From contig QMPG01000019.1 of NCBI GenBank assembly GCA_003648455.1, positions 1-20,495 on the forward strand: 20,495 bases of DNA, written 5' to 3'. A program made the position numbers and the translations under genes. Shown piece after piece: positions 9,801 through 16,289 of the stretch. How positions within the stretch are numbered: position 1 is the stretch's first letter; every line of letters begins with the position of its first letter. The notes beneath the pieces are model-generated. The model did not search any database. It was not told the origin of the DNA and worked only from the letters and a program-made list of their open reading frames with translations. Origin of the DNA: Bacteroidota bacterium (GTDB lineage Bacteria; Bacteroidota; Bacteroidia; Bacteroidales; B39-G9).

Positions 9801-10252
9801 GAGCCTTTGGACAAAAAATTTATTACCAAATAGCTACAGATATTGAAGGGTTTTATCGTCCATTTAACCTTACACAAAGGTATTACGATGAGCGTTGGAC
9901 AGGCGAAGGAACAAGCAATACACAGCCAAGAGCATGTTGGGAAGCTAAATCAAATAATGCAAGACCTTCGTCACGTTTCTTAGAAGATGCTTCTTATTTA
10001 AAGTTAAAGAATATTCAAATAGGATATAATTTCTCCGATAATATTTTAAAAAAGGTGCGATTATCTAATCTGAGAATATATTGTTCGGGAACTAATTTAT
10101 ATACATTCACAAAATATCCGGGATTAGATCCTGAATTAACAACTAGTGATAATACTTTAAATAGCTGTGAGCCATTTCGTGTTAATGGAATAGACTGGGG
10201 TACATATCCATCTGCTTTTACTTTAACATTAGGCTTACAAATAACCTTTTAA
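6866..10252 (+). CDS. SusC/RagA-type TonB-dependent outer-membrane transporter with STN domain
   Basis: This 1128-residue outer-membrane transporter should import oligosaccharides using TonB energy. After a signal peptide (about 1-35, ending VVVAQA) come an STN signalling domain (about 40-107), a carboxypeptidase-regulatory-like domain (about 119-192), the NEVVVVGY segment (198-205) typical of the TonB-box region, a plug domain (about 206-325, with VNIRGLGS, PLYIVDGVP and ASAAIYGSRASNGV), and a long beta-barrel ending in F. The STN domain fits control by the upstream sigma/FecR pair. The start is GTG: an in-frame stop lies two codons upstream and no early Met exists, so it is the only start that keeps the signal peptide. 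SusD follows after 12 bases. Confidence 0.96.
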   Translation: MKKHNNSSKILFNLIFISNIIIFCLLINTKVVVAQADNTKILKTLEEVFHYVDNNSKYSVFYNSDKIDVNKSVSINPANKSFEDILNLALKNSGFTFKYVDHQIVIYAKTDTQKSSDGFVVKGVVSDDKGETVPGVNIIIQGTNTGTISDINGHYSIKVDNLNQTLVFSFIGLKTQVVPINGRTKIDIVLKSESEKLNEVVVVGYSTQKRSSVTGSISTIEVNNLTKTSAPDITQAMQGLASGVQVTQNSGAPGEGVQVNIRGLGSVTGVNSPLYIVDGVPTKDAMNNLSPSDIKSISVLKDAASAAIYGSRASNGVVLITTNKGRRNETAKIIFSANTGFQQHGKLTKMTDKYEYAKVFNEAADNFNNSSNIIDHPELYRKKITDDILNSTPNINQLEAIFRTAMLNNYHLGISGGGKKTQYNISGSYFGQEGILIGSDYEKLTGKVSVVSEIRDWLSLGTDINISKSKTNIVGSSGDGYGGNGGSAVRYAFFRNPMIPIYDANDNFVDLPDRPDLMGDGYNPVGLLKNTDNVKTQHGTFGNMNAKFKISKNLTFTSIFGIDNSEDKQKRFNKTWGNSSSRKVNEINSLNVIHSLSNNWSFSNVLNFTKSIDNIHNFKAILGTERIVNEFASTSVNDRDFSDQNPTLIYIGNGTGVVTAFEHKLTYKLLSYFSRLNYNYLEKYFVSALIRRDGSSRFSKDNRWGTFYSASLGWNINKDFFKDFEKLNQWKLRFSYGAVGNQEIPDFAYLERIKQGYQYPFGGTPQEGYATYKLGNNDVKWETSNQIDIGTDIKFLFNYQLNISIDYYRKTTNNLLLSVSIPSSAGYAESPVMNTGSVLNTGLELNIEYKRYFSKDFSFHITANGAFLHNEMLELENPILAGRIDNSVYATKTEKGYPIGSFYLYEMEGIFQNQTEIVTHAFQGNDIKPGDVKFKDQNGDGVIDSKDRTHLGSAIPKVTTGLTLGFNFKQLDFSMFIGGAFGQKIYYQIATDIEGFYRPFNLTQRYYDERWTGEGTSNTQPRACWEAKSNNARPSSRFLEDASYLKLKNIQIGYNFSDNILKKVRLSNLRIYCSGTNLYTFTKYPGLDPELTTSDNTLNSCEPFRVNGIDWGTYPSAFTLTLGLQITF

Positions 10253-10264
10253 CAAACTATAACT

Positions 10265-11752
10265 ATGAAATTAAAATACAAATATGGAATATTGTTTTTT
10301 CTGGCAGTTTTATTTAATAGTTGTTCAGATATGTTAGATGTTGATTTACAGGGAGAATACACCAACAATACTTTTTATAAAACAAAAGAACAAGTCTTAT
10401 TTACATTAAACGCCACATATCAAATCTGTTCATTTACCTCAACTAATAATAATTTATGGGTTTTTGGTGATGTGGCATCAGATGATGCTGTAAAAGGTGG
10501 TAATTCCGGTGATTTAAGCGACATTACTTATGTTAATGATTTTAATGTAAATTCAGATAATGGGCAAATTGAATCAATATGGAAACATTACTATGAAGGT
10601 ATAGTTAGAGCTAATAATGTTATTTATTATGTGCCTAACATTAAAATGGATGAAAAATTAAAGCAAAGAATTATTGGTGAGGCTAAATTCCTTAGAGCAT
10701 ATTTTTATTTTAATTTAACAAATATTTTTGGAAAAATACCTTTAAAGACAAGTCCAATCAATAATGTTAAGGATTTAAGTATTCCGGTTTCCCCGATAGA
10801 AGATATATACAATCAGATTGAACAAGATTTGATAGATGCAAGCACTGTTTTGCCAACATCCTACGATGCTACAAATATCGGAAGAGCAACCAGAGGAGCA
10901 GCATTAGGTTTATTGTCAAAAGCATATCTTTTTCAGAAAAAATGGGCTCTGGCTCTCGAAAATGCAGATTCTGTGGAGCAACTTGGATATTCATTAATGC
11001 CTATATATAGTCAAAATTTCCGGATTCCATACCAAAATAACACAGAATCTATTTTTGAAATTCAACAATTATCAGGTCAATCACCCGCTTTAGGAAGTTA
11101 TCTAAATCAATATTTTTCACCAAAACCTATTGGCGGATATGCTTTTGATGCTCCTACTCAAAATTTTGTTGACGAGTTTGAAGTAACTCAAGATAGTGTT
11201 GTTGACCCCAGATTGGATTATACTGTAGGAAGAAAAGGAGAAAAATGGGTGAATGGAGAAAATTTTGACCCATCATGGTCTGTTACAGGTTATTTAAACA
11301 AAAAACATGTAGAACCAAAGGCAGAAACACCTATAATTGGCGATGGAAATCTTGATTATGTTTATATGAGATTTGCTGAAATATTGTTAATAAAAGCTGA
11401 GGCTCTTAATGAACTTAACCGTTGTGCTGAAGCATTAATTCCGTTAAATAAGGTTAGAAAAAGAGCAAGAGAATGTTATTTGTACGACACAACATTAGTA
11501 GGATACAACGGAGCTATTCCCAACAAATTATTACCGGATATCTCTAATACAGATCAGAGTTATTTAAGATCTGCAATTCGCCATGAAAGAAGAGTAGAGC
11601 TTGGCTTTGAATTTCATCGTTTCTTTGACTTGATGCGTTATGGAAAAAACGTTGCAGAGCAAGCCTTAAACAATACAAATTTTAATTACGAACAACATCG
11701 GTATTTCCCCATTCCGCAAAGCGAAATAGATTCAAATAATCAAATTAATTAA
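10265..11752 (+). CDS. SusD/RagB-family glycan-binding outer-membrane lipoprotein
   Basis: This 495-residue surface lipoprotein forms the lid of the SusC transporter and delivers glycans to it. The signal peptide ends in LFNSC, making C20 the lipidated residue, and the following SDMLDVD is typical of SusD starts. The N-terminal SusD-like part begins with TNNTFYKTKEQ. TPR-type helices occur in the middle (AKFLRAYFYFNL, GAALGLLSKAYL). The C-terminal RagB/SusD domain includes the segment YVYMRFAEILLIKAEAL and the hallmark run at 439-460 (RHERRVELGFEFHRF and on), ending with YFPIPQSEID. Length is usual for the family. It is 12 bases downstream of SusC and surely cotranscribed. The glycan cannot be read from the sequence. 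Confidence 0.96.
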   Translation: MKLKYKYGILFFLAVLFNSCSDMLDVDLQGEYTNNTFYKTKEQVLFTLNATYQICSFTSTNNNLWVFGDVASDDAVKGGNSGDLSDITYVNDFNVNSDNGQIESIWKHYYEGIVRANNVIYYVPNIKMDEKLKQRIIGEAKFLRAYFYFNLTNIFGKIPLKTSPINNVKDLSIPVSPIEDIYNQIEQDLIDASTVLPTSYDATNIGRATRGAALGLLSKAYLFQKKWALALENADSVEQLGYSLMPIYSQNFRIPYQNNTESIFEIQQLSGQSPALGSYLNQYFSPKPIGGYAFDAPTQNFVDEFEVTQDSVVDPRLDYTVGRKGEKWVNGENFDPSWSVTGYLNKKHVEPKAETPIIGDGNLDYVYMRFAEILLIKAEALNELNRCAEALIPLNKVRKRARECYLYDTTLVGYNGAIPNKLLPDISNTDQSYLRSAIRHERRVELGFEFHRFFDLMRYGKNVAEQALNNTNFNYEQHRYFPIPQSEIDSNNQIN

Positions 11753-11781
11753 TCTTTTTTATTAACTTAAATTTTATAACA

Positions 11782-12834
11782 ATGGAAAAATTAAAAAAAC
11801 AAAGTATGTTAGTGCTAATCGCATTATTGGGAATTAGCATGTTTTTTGTCAGTTCTTGTAATAAGGATGACGATGATGACACAGTGAATAAAACTGCATT
11901 GATGGCTAAAATTACAGAAGCCAACGATCTGTATACAAATGCTGTAGAAGGAACTGCTGCCGGTCAGTATGCTTATGGTTCTAAAGCAGAGTTAAAATCT
12001 GTTATTGACATTGCTCAGGGAGTATATGATAATGAAGCATCAACTCAAACAGAAGTTGACAATAGTGTAGTTTCTTTGACCAATGCAATGGATTTATTCG
12101 AAACAAAAGTAATTGCAGCAATTGCTCCTGACGATTTAGTTGGTCAATGGACTTTTGATGAAGGCACAGGAACAACCGTTAAAGATTATTCCGGTAATGG
12201 ATTTGACGGTACTTTTGGAAACGAAGCCGGTTTTGGTACAGGACAACCAACATGGACAACCGACCGTTATGGAAATGAAGGAAAAGCTATTGCATTCGAT
12301 GAGGGAGCAAAAATTACAATCCCTTATAATACTGCAATAAACCCTACACAAATTACTATTGCATTATGGGTAAATGCTGCTCATGTTAGAGCAAACAATC
12401 GTTTCATGGGTCTTCAATCATGGAATGGGTACAAATTTCAACTACAATCAGCAAACAAAGTATTTTTTACAGCAAGTACAGACTCTTCTATTTATGATAG
12501 AGATACAGATCCTGCATTAGATACTCTTAAATGGTATCATATTGCAGTTACATATGGCGGTAATGAAATGGCATTTTATGTTAATGGCGTTCAAACAAAA
12601 TTATGGGACGACGTTAAAGGTGATTTAGTAAAAGTTACAGGTCATGATTTAGTTTTTGGCGTTGGCTCAAGTAAATTTGCTGCTACAACAGATAACTATG
12701 ATGCTGATCATATAATTCCTTTGGAATGGGGTGGCTATTTCGATGGATCTCTTGACGAAATAAGAATTTACAAAACAGTTCTTACTCCTACTCAAATTGC
12801 TAGTATATATAATTTAGAGAAGGTTCAAAATTAA
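11782..12834 (+). CDS. FIVAR and LamG-domain surface lipoprotein, probable glycan-binding protein
   Basis: This 350-residue lipoprotein occupies the position of SusE/SusF after SusD. Its signal peptide ends in FVSSC (lipidated C26). The next residues, NKDDDDD, resemble the K-plus-acidic lipoprotein export signal known to send Bacteroidota lipoproteins to the cell surface. Residues 38-112 form a helical FIVAR-type module (alternating Leu/Val helices around AKITEANDLY and LKSVIDIAQG). Residues about 118-345 form a concanavalin-A-like LamG domain, starting LVGQWTFDEGTGT, with TIALWVNA, WYHIAVTY and the terminal GSLDEIRIYKTVLTPTQI. No catalytic residues are recognised, so binding is more likely than hydrolysis. 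A LamG-fold glycosidase is not excluded. Confidence 0.88.
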   Translation: MEKLKKQSMLVLIALLGISMFFVSSCNKDDDDDTVNKTALMAKITEANDLYTNAVEGTAAGQYAYGSKAELKSVIDIAQGVYDNEASTQTEVDNSVVSLTNAMDLFETKVIAAIAPDDLVGQWTFDEGTGTTVKDYSGNGFDGTFGNEAGFGTGQPTWTTDRYGNEGKAIAFDEGAKITIPYNTAINPTQITIALWVNAAHVRANNRFMGLQSWNGYKFQLQSANKVFFTASTDSSIYDRDTDPALDTLKWYHIAVTYGGNEMAFYVNGVQTKLWDDVKGDLVKVTGHDLVFGVGSSKFAATTDNYDADHIIPLEWGGYFDGSLDEIRIYKTVLTPTQIASIYNLEKVQN

Positions 12835-12857
12835 CATTTTAAACTTAAATTAATATT

Positions 12858-12940
12858 TCAGTCAGGCGTTGTTTTACATATTAAATATTAGGTTTTTTTT
12901 AATAAAAAACTATGTAAATCGAAGCCTGACTGATTATTTT
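12858..12940 (+). terminator. Long imperfect hairpin, probable terminator after the Sus genes
   Basis: Two 23-base arms (12858-12880 and 12911-12933) pair with 20 Watson-Crick pairs, one G-U pair and two mismatches, and start with the GC-containing block tcagtcaggc. Inside the loop, gttttttt and aaaaaac can form a second small stem. The tail ttatttt follows. It lies 23 bases after the LamG gene stop and most likely ends or attenuates the Sus transcript before the ABC/GH130 operon. Alternatively it protects the 3' end of the mRNA. Confidence 0.75.
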
Positions 12941-13214
12941 AACAATAAATGTAAGTATGCTTACTCAATAAAAAATTAGCAACATAATTGAACAAATATC
13001 AATGTTATTCAAATCATGTTTGTTTCATGATTTACACAAAAGTAATTACCAACAATACTGATAATAAGATATTTAATACATTATAAAAAAAAAATCAGAA
13101 GCACTTGAATAAAAAAGTATTAATGTATTGGCAATATAAAATTCGTTTTCACAAATAGGAGCAATAAATATTCAGTAAGGGATAACTAATTATTATATAT
13201 TATAAAATAAAAAA
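12941..13214. other. Intergenic region upstream of the ABC/GH130 operon
   Basis: With the hairpin before it, this completes a 380-base gene-free stretch. It is AT-rich, has no ORF with coding character, and should contain the promoter of the downstream operon. An 8-bp inverted repeat lies at 13011-13033 and a smaller one (gtaag-tatg-cttac) at 12951-12964. The only -7-like sequence I see is catgtttg at 13015-13022, one base from TAnnTTTG, with an upstream TTG about 24 bases away, which is longer than usual. The leader just before the ATG is A-rich with no Shine-Dalgarno sequence. Confidence 0.5.
13011..13033. promoter_or_regulatory. Candidate operator: 8-bp inverted repeat
   Basis: The arms aaatcatg (13011-13018) and catgattt (13026-13033) are perfect reverse complements separated by tttgttt. 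The size and spacing suit a dimeric regulator, and the site overlaps the only -7-like promoter sequence found in this gap. No cognate regulator gene is visible in the window, so its role is inferred. Confidence 0.4.
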
Positions 13215-14510
13215 ATGAACTTTAAATATTTTCTATACATATTGTTCTCAATGTTTCTTTTGAATAGTTGCATTCAGAACAAACATAAGAAAAATGTTTC
13301 ATTGAGCTATTGGTCATCAAATAATAATGGTGAAATAATTTTTTCAAAAAAAATGGTTACCCAATGGAATAAAAAACATCCCCATAATTTAATAAAATTC
13401 CAACCGGTTCCCGAAGGACAGTCTAGTGAAGAGATGGTTTTAGCTGCTGTTGTTGGCAAAACCACTCCTGATATTTATTCAAATATGTGGCAAGGCTCAG
13501 TAGAGTTTTATGCCAAATCTCATGCTTTGATTGCTCTTGATACACTAGTTGGATTTAATGAATTTATTCATACCCGCTGTGATTCTTCAACCATTAAAGA
13601 GGTTACCTCCTCTGATGGTCACATCTATCAAATTCCATGGAAGATTAATCCTATAATGACTTTATATAATAAAGGTTTGTTTTCTTCTTTAAAATTAGAT
13701 TCTTTGCCTCAGACTTATTCGAGTTACCTGAGTGCAGCAAAAAAATTTAAAAAAGATATTAATGGAGACGGTTATGTAGATCAATGGTTTGGAAACACAT
13801 CTGTTAAAATTGTTTGGTATCAACAACTATTCAACTTTTACACATTGTACATAGCTGCTTCAGACGGACTCCCATTAGTGAAAAACAATAAAGCGTGTTT
13901 TAATAATAAATATGCAATAGAAGTATTTAGATTTTTACAAGATTTATATAAAAATAATTATTTCTCAAAAGATCAAAAGTCAGCAGGTTCAGATCCTTTT
14001 ATTGCAAGAAAGGTGGCTACAGAATTTACAGGTCCATGGCAAATTAAACATTTAGAAAAATTTAAACCCAAAAATTTTGAATATGATTTCTTTCCAATAC
14101 CTGTTCCGGACAATCATAAAGGGACAATCTATACTTATTGCGATCCTAAAAATATAGTAATATTCAATACGTGTAAGAATCCACAATTGGCTTTTGAATT
14201 TATAAAAACAATGATTGATAAAAAAGGAGATTTGAAATTTCTTGAAACAACAGGACAACTACCGCGAAGATATGGTATTGATACTATTAAAGATTATGAA
14301 AATTATTTTAAGGAGAATCCTAAATTAAAAATATTTGCAAAACAAGCAAAATATATAAAAGGAATTGACAATTGCGAAGTTATAACAGAAGTTTTGGATA
14401 TTATTTCGCAAGAATATGAAGCATGCGTATTATATGACATGAAAAGCCCTGAAAAGGCTATTGGTGATGCCGAAAAAGCTGTTAATGTCTTACTACGCAC
14501 AAAAAACTAA
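13215..14510 (+). CDS. Sugar ABC transporter solute-binding lipoprotein (family 1)
   Basis: This 431-residue protein is a MalE-like extracellular solute-binding protein that should deliver an oligosaccharide to the two permeases encoded next. It is a lipoprotein: the signal peptide ends in LLNSC (lipidated C19). The following IQNKHKKN is basic rather than acidic, so it probably stays in the periplasm. Family signs include LSYWSSNNNGE near the mature N-terminus, TTPDIYSNMW at 83-92, IYQIPWKINPIMTLYNK at 137-153 and TEFTGPWQIKHLEKF further on. Residues 181-189 (DINGDGYVD) form an EF-hand-like calcium loop. It starts 380 bases after the Sus genes and heads a dense operon. Ligand unknown; a mannoside is inferred from the GH130 neighbours. 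Confidence 0.92.
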   Translation: MNFKYFLYILFSMFLLNSCIQNKHKKNVSLSYWSSNNNGEIIFSKKMVTQWNKKHPHNLIKFQPVPEGQSSEEMVLAAVVGKTTPDIYSNMWQGSVEFYAKSHALIALDTLVGFNEFIHTRCDSSTIKEVTSSDGHIYQIPWKINPIMTLYNKGLFSSLKLDSLPQTYSSYLSAAKKFKKDINGDGYVDQWFGNTSVKIVWYQQLFNFYTLYIAASDGLPLVKNNKACFNNKYAIEVFRFLQDLYKNNYFSKDQKSAGSDPFIARKVATEFTGPWQIKHLEKFKPKNFEYDFFPIPVPDNHKGTIYTYCDPKNIVIFNTCKNPQLAFEFIKTMIDKKGDLKFLETTGQLPRRYGIDTIKDYENYFKENPKLKIFAKQAKYIKGIDNCEVITEVLDIISQEYEACVLYDMKSPEKAIGDAEKAVNVLLRTKN

Positions 14511-14529
14511 ATAATATATATTGCAAACT

Positions 14530-15399
14530 ATGTCTAAAAATAAATTTAAAAAATCAATCTCGCCATATTTTTTTGTATCACCATATCTGATACATTTAAT
14601 TTTATTTATAGTTTTTCCTGTAATTTTTTCTATAATTCTAACCTTTTTTAAATGGAATATAATATCTCCAATGAAATATGTTGGATTTGATAATTTTATT
14701 AGATTATTCCAAGATAGATTGTTCTGGAAATCTTTATATAATACATTCCTTTTCTTGATAATACATATTCCTCTTCAAATTATTATTGCATTAACTTTAG
14801 CATATTTCCTCAATCAAAAAATATTATTTAAAAGTTTTTTTAGAGCAGCTTTCTTTTTACCTTTTATTATTTCCGGAGTTGTTATAACTATTCTGTGGCA
14901 GCAGTTATATGGATATGATTCGGGATTGATAAATAAATTATTAACAGACATAGGATTAGGGAAAGTTGCATGGTTGACAAACAAAAATGTTGCTATAATT
15001 TCAATTGCCATAATGGCAACATGGAAAAATATTGGGCTATATGTTATCTTATTTTTAGTAGGCTTGCAAACAGTACCACAAGCGTATTATGAGGCAGCAG
15101 ATGTCGAAGGTGCAAGCCAATGGCAAAAATTTTGGCATATCACCTTGCCTGCCATTAATCCCACAATTTTTATGGTGCTAATTCTTTCTACAATTGGTGG
15201 ATTTAGCCTTTTTATTGAACCATATATTATGACAAGCGGTGGACCTTTAAATAGCACATTATCTATTATGTTATATATTTACAAACAGGCCTTTGAATTT
15301 TATCATATGGGATATGCTGCTACATTAGGAATATTTGCATCTGTTGTTATTATGATAGTTGTTGTAATTCAGAAATACACAATAGAAAAAAACGATTAG
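14530..15399 (+). CDS. Sugar ABC transporter permease (MalF/UgpA type)
   Basis: This is a 289-residue inner-membrane permease. Six hydrophobic segments are visible, approximately at residues 18-40, 72-93, 103-125, 154-177, 210-230 and 260-283. The cytoplasmic EAA loop that docks the ATPase is clear: EAADVEG at 188-194 and the LP at 206-207 (within WHITLP). The SPYFFVSPYLIHLILF start is typical of the MalF-like group of short permeases. I chose the ATG at 14530 over an in-frame TTG at 14521. It lies 19 bases after the binding-protein gene and 36 before the second permease, with which it should form the membrane channel. The matching ATPase gene is not in the window. Confidence 0.94.
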   Translation: MSKNKFKKSISPYFFVSPYLIHLILFIVFPVIFSIILTFFKWNIISPMKYVGFDNFIRLFQDRLFWKSLYNTFLFLIIHIPLQIIIALTLAYFLNQKILFKSFFRAAFFLPFIISGVVITILWQQLYGYDSGLINKLLTDIGLGKVAWLTNKNVAIISIAIMATWKNIGLYVILFLVGLQTVPQAYYEAADVEGASQWQKFWHITLPAINPTIFMVLILSTIGGFSLFIEPYIMTSGGPLNSTLSIMLYIYKQAFEFYHMGYAATLGIFASVVIMIVVVIQKYTIEKND

Positions 15400-15435
15400 A
15401 TAATTGATATAAGAACAGACAAATTTATTTTAAAA

Positions 15436-16251
15436 ATGAAAATCAGAAAAATTATAACACATATATTATTAACGGTAGCTGCAATAAGTTTCTTATATCC
15501 TTTTTTTTGGATGATTGTAGCTTCTTTTACTCCTGAAAAAGAAATTGGGACACTCATATTTTTACCACAAAATTTTACCTTTGGTAATTATTCTCATATG
15601 TTTGCCAAAATTCCAATTTTTAAATCGTTGTTAAACAGCACATTTGTCGCAAGTTGTTCTACTATTGGCGTTGTTATTTTTGGTTCAATGGTTGGCTTTG
15701 CCCTTGCAAAATTAAACTTTAAAGGAAGAGATTTATTGTTTTTTATTATAATTTTCACAATGACACTTCCTTTTCAAATCACATTAATACCTAACTATAT
15801 TTTAATGATAAAATTTAGATGGGTAGATACTTTTGCAGCTCTTATAATTCCGGCTCTTAACAGTGCATTTGCCATAATAATGTTTAGGCAGATATTCAAA
15901 GCAATTCCTGATGATTTGATAGATGCCGCCAGAGTTGACGGATGTAATAACTTAACAATAATTTTTAGAGTATTGTGGCCAAATATTATACCAACAATTA
16001 TAACTGTGGCATTAATAACTTTTATGAATTCATGGAATGACGTATTATGGCCATTAATTGTTATAAGAAAATCAAATTTAATGACTATGCCGCAATTAGT
16101 TACTTTGTTCGCCGTTGGTGGGCGAGCAGAAGGGCAATTAGGAGTGAAATTAGCATCAGCAGTATTACTTGCTACACCAATTATGATTGCATATTTATTT
16201 TTTCAAAAATATTTTATAAAAAGCATGGCATCTTCCGGAATTAAAGGATAA
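15436..16251 (+). CDS. Sugar ABC transporter permease (MalG/UgpE type)
   Basis: This 271-residue inner-membrane protein is the partner of the preceding permease. The N-terminal helix (about 7-31) ends in the family-typical FYPFFWM-like and SFTPEKEI segments, and the FTFGNYSHMF stretch (47-56) is typical of MalG-type proteins. The EAA loop appears as DAARVDG (163-169) followed by P182 in LWPNIIP. The NSWNDVLWPL segment and the C-terminal KYFIKSMASSGIKG are also hallmarks of the group. Length is normal and the gene is intact. It is followed after 38 bases by the first GH130 gene, linking transport directly to phosphorolytic or hydrolytic breakdown of the imported sugar. Confidence 0.95.
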   Translation: MKIRKIITHILLTVAAISFLYPFFWMIVASFTPEKEIGTLIFLPQNFTFGNYSHMFAKIPIFKSLLNSTFVASCSTIGVVIFGSMVGFALAKLNFKGRDLLFFIIIFTMTLPFQITLIPNYILMIKFRWVDTFAALIIPALNSAFAIIMFRQIFKAIPDDLIDAARVDGCNNLTIIFRVLWPNIIPTIITVALITFMNSWNDVLWPLIVIRKSNLMTMPQLVTLFAVGGRAEGQLGVKLASAVLLATPIMIAYLFFQKYFIKSMASSGIKG

Positions 16252-16289
16252 AAAAATTAACAATAAAAATTATTAGAAAATACAGAAAT

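Noticed and set aside
12140..12351. Open frames on both strands inside the LamG lipoprotein gene
   Set aside because: They lie in other frames of a well-supported coding region, have no domain or leader, and are explained as shadows.
12858..12933. Possible MITE or small insertion with terminal inverted repeats
   Set aside because: The arms are imperfect, no exact target duplication flanks them, and position after a gene with a T-rich tail fits a terminator better.
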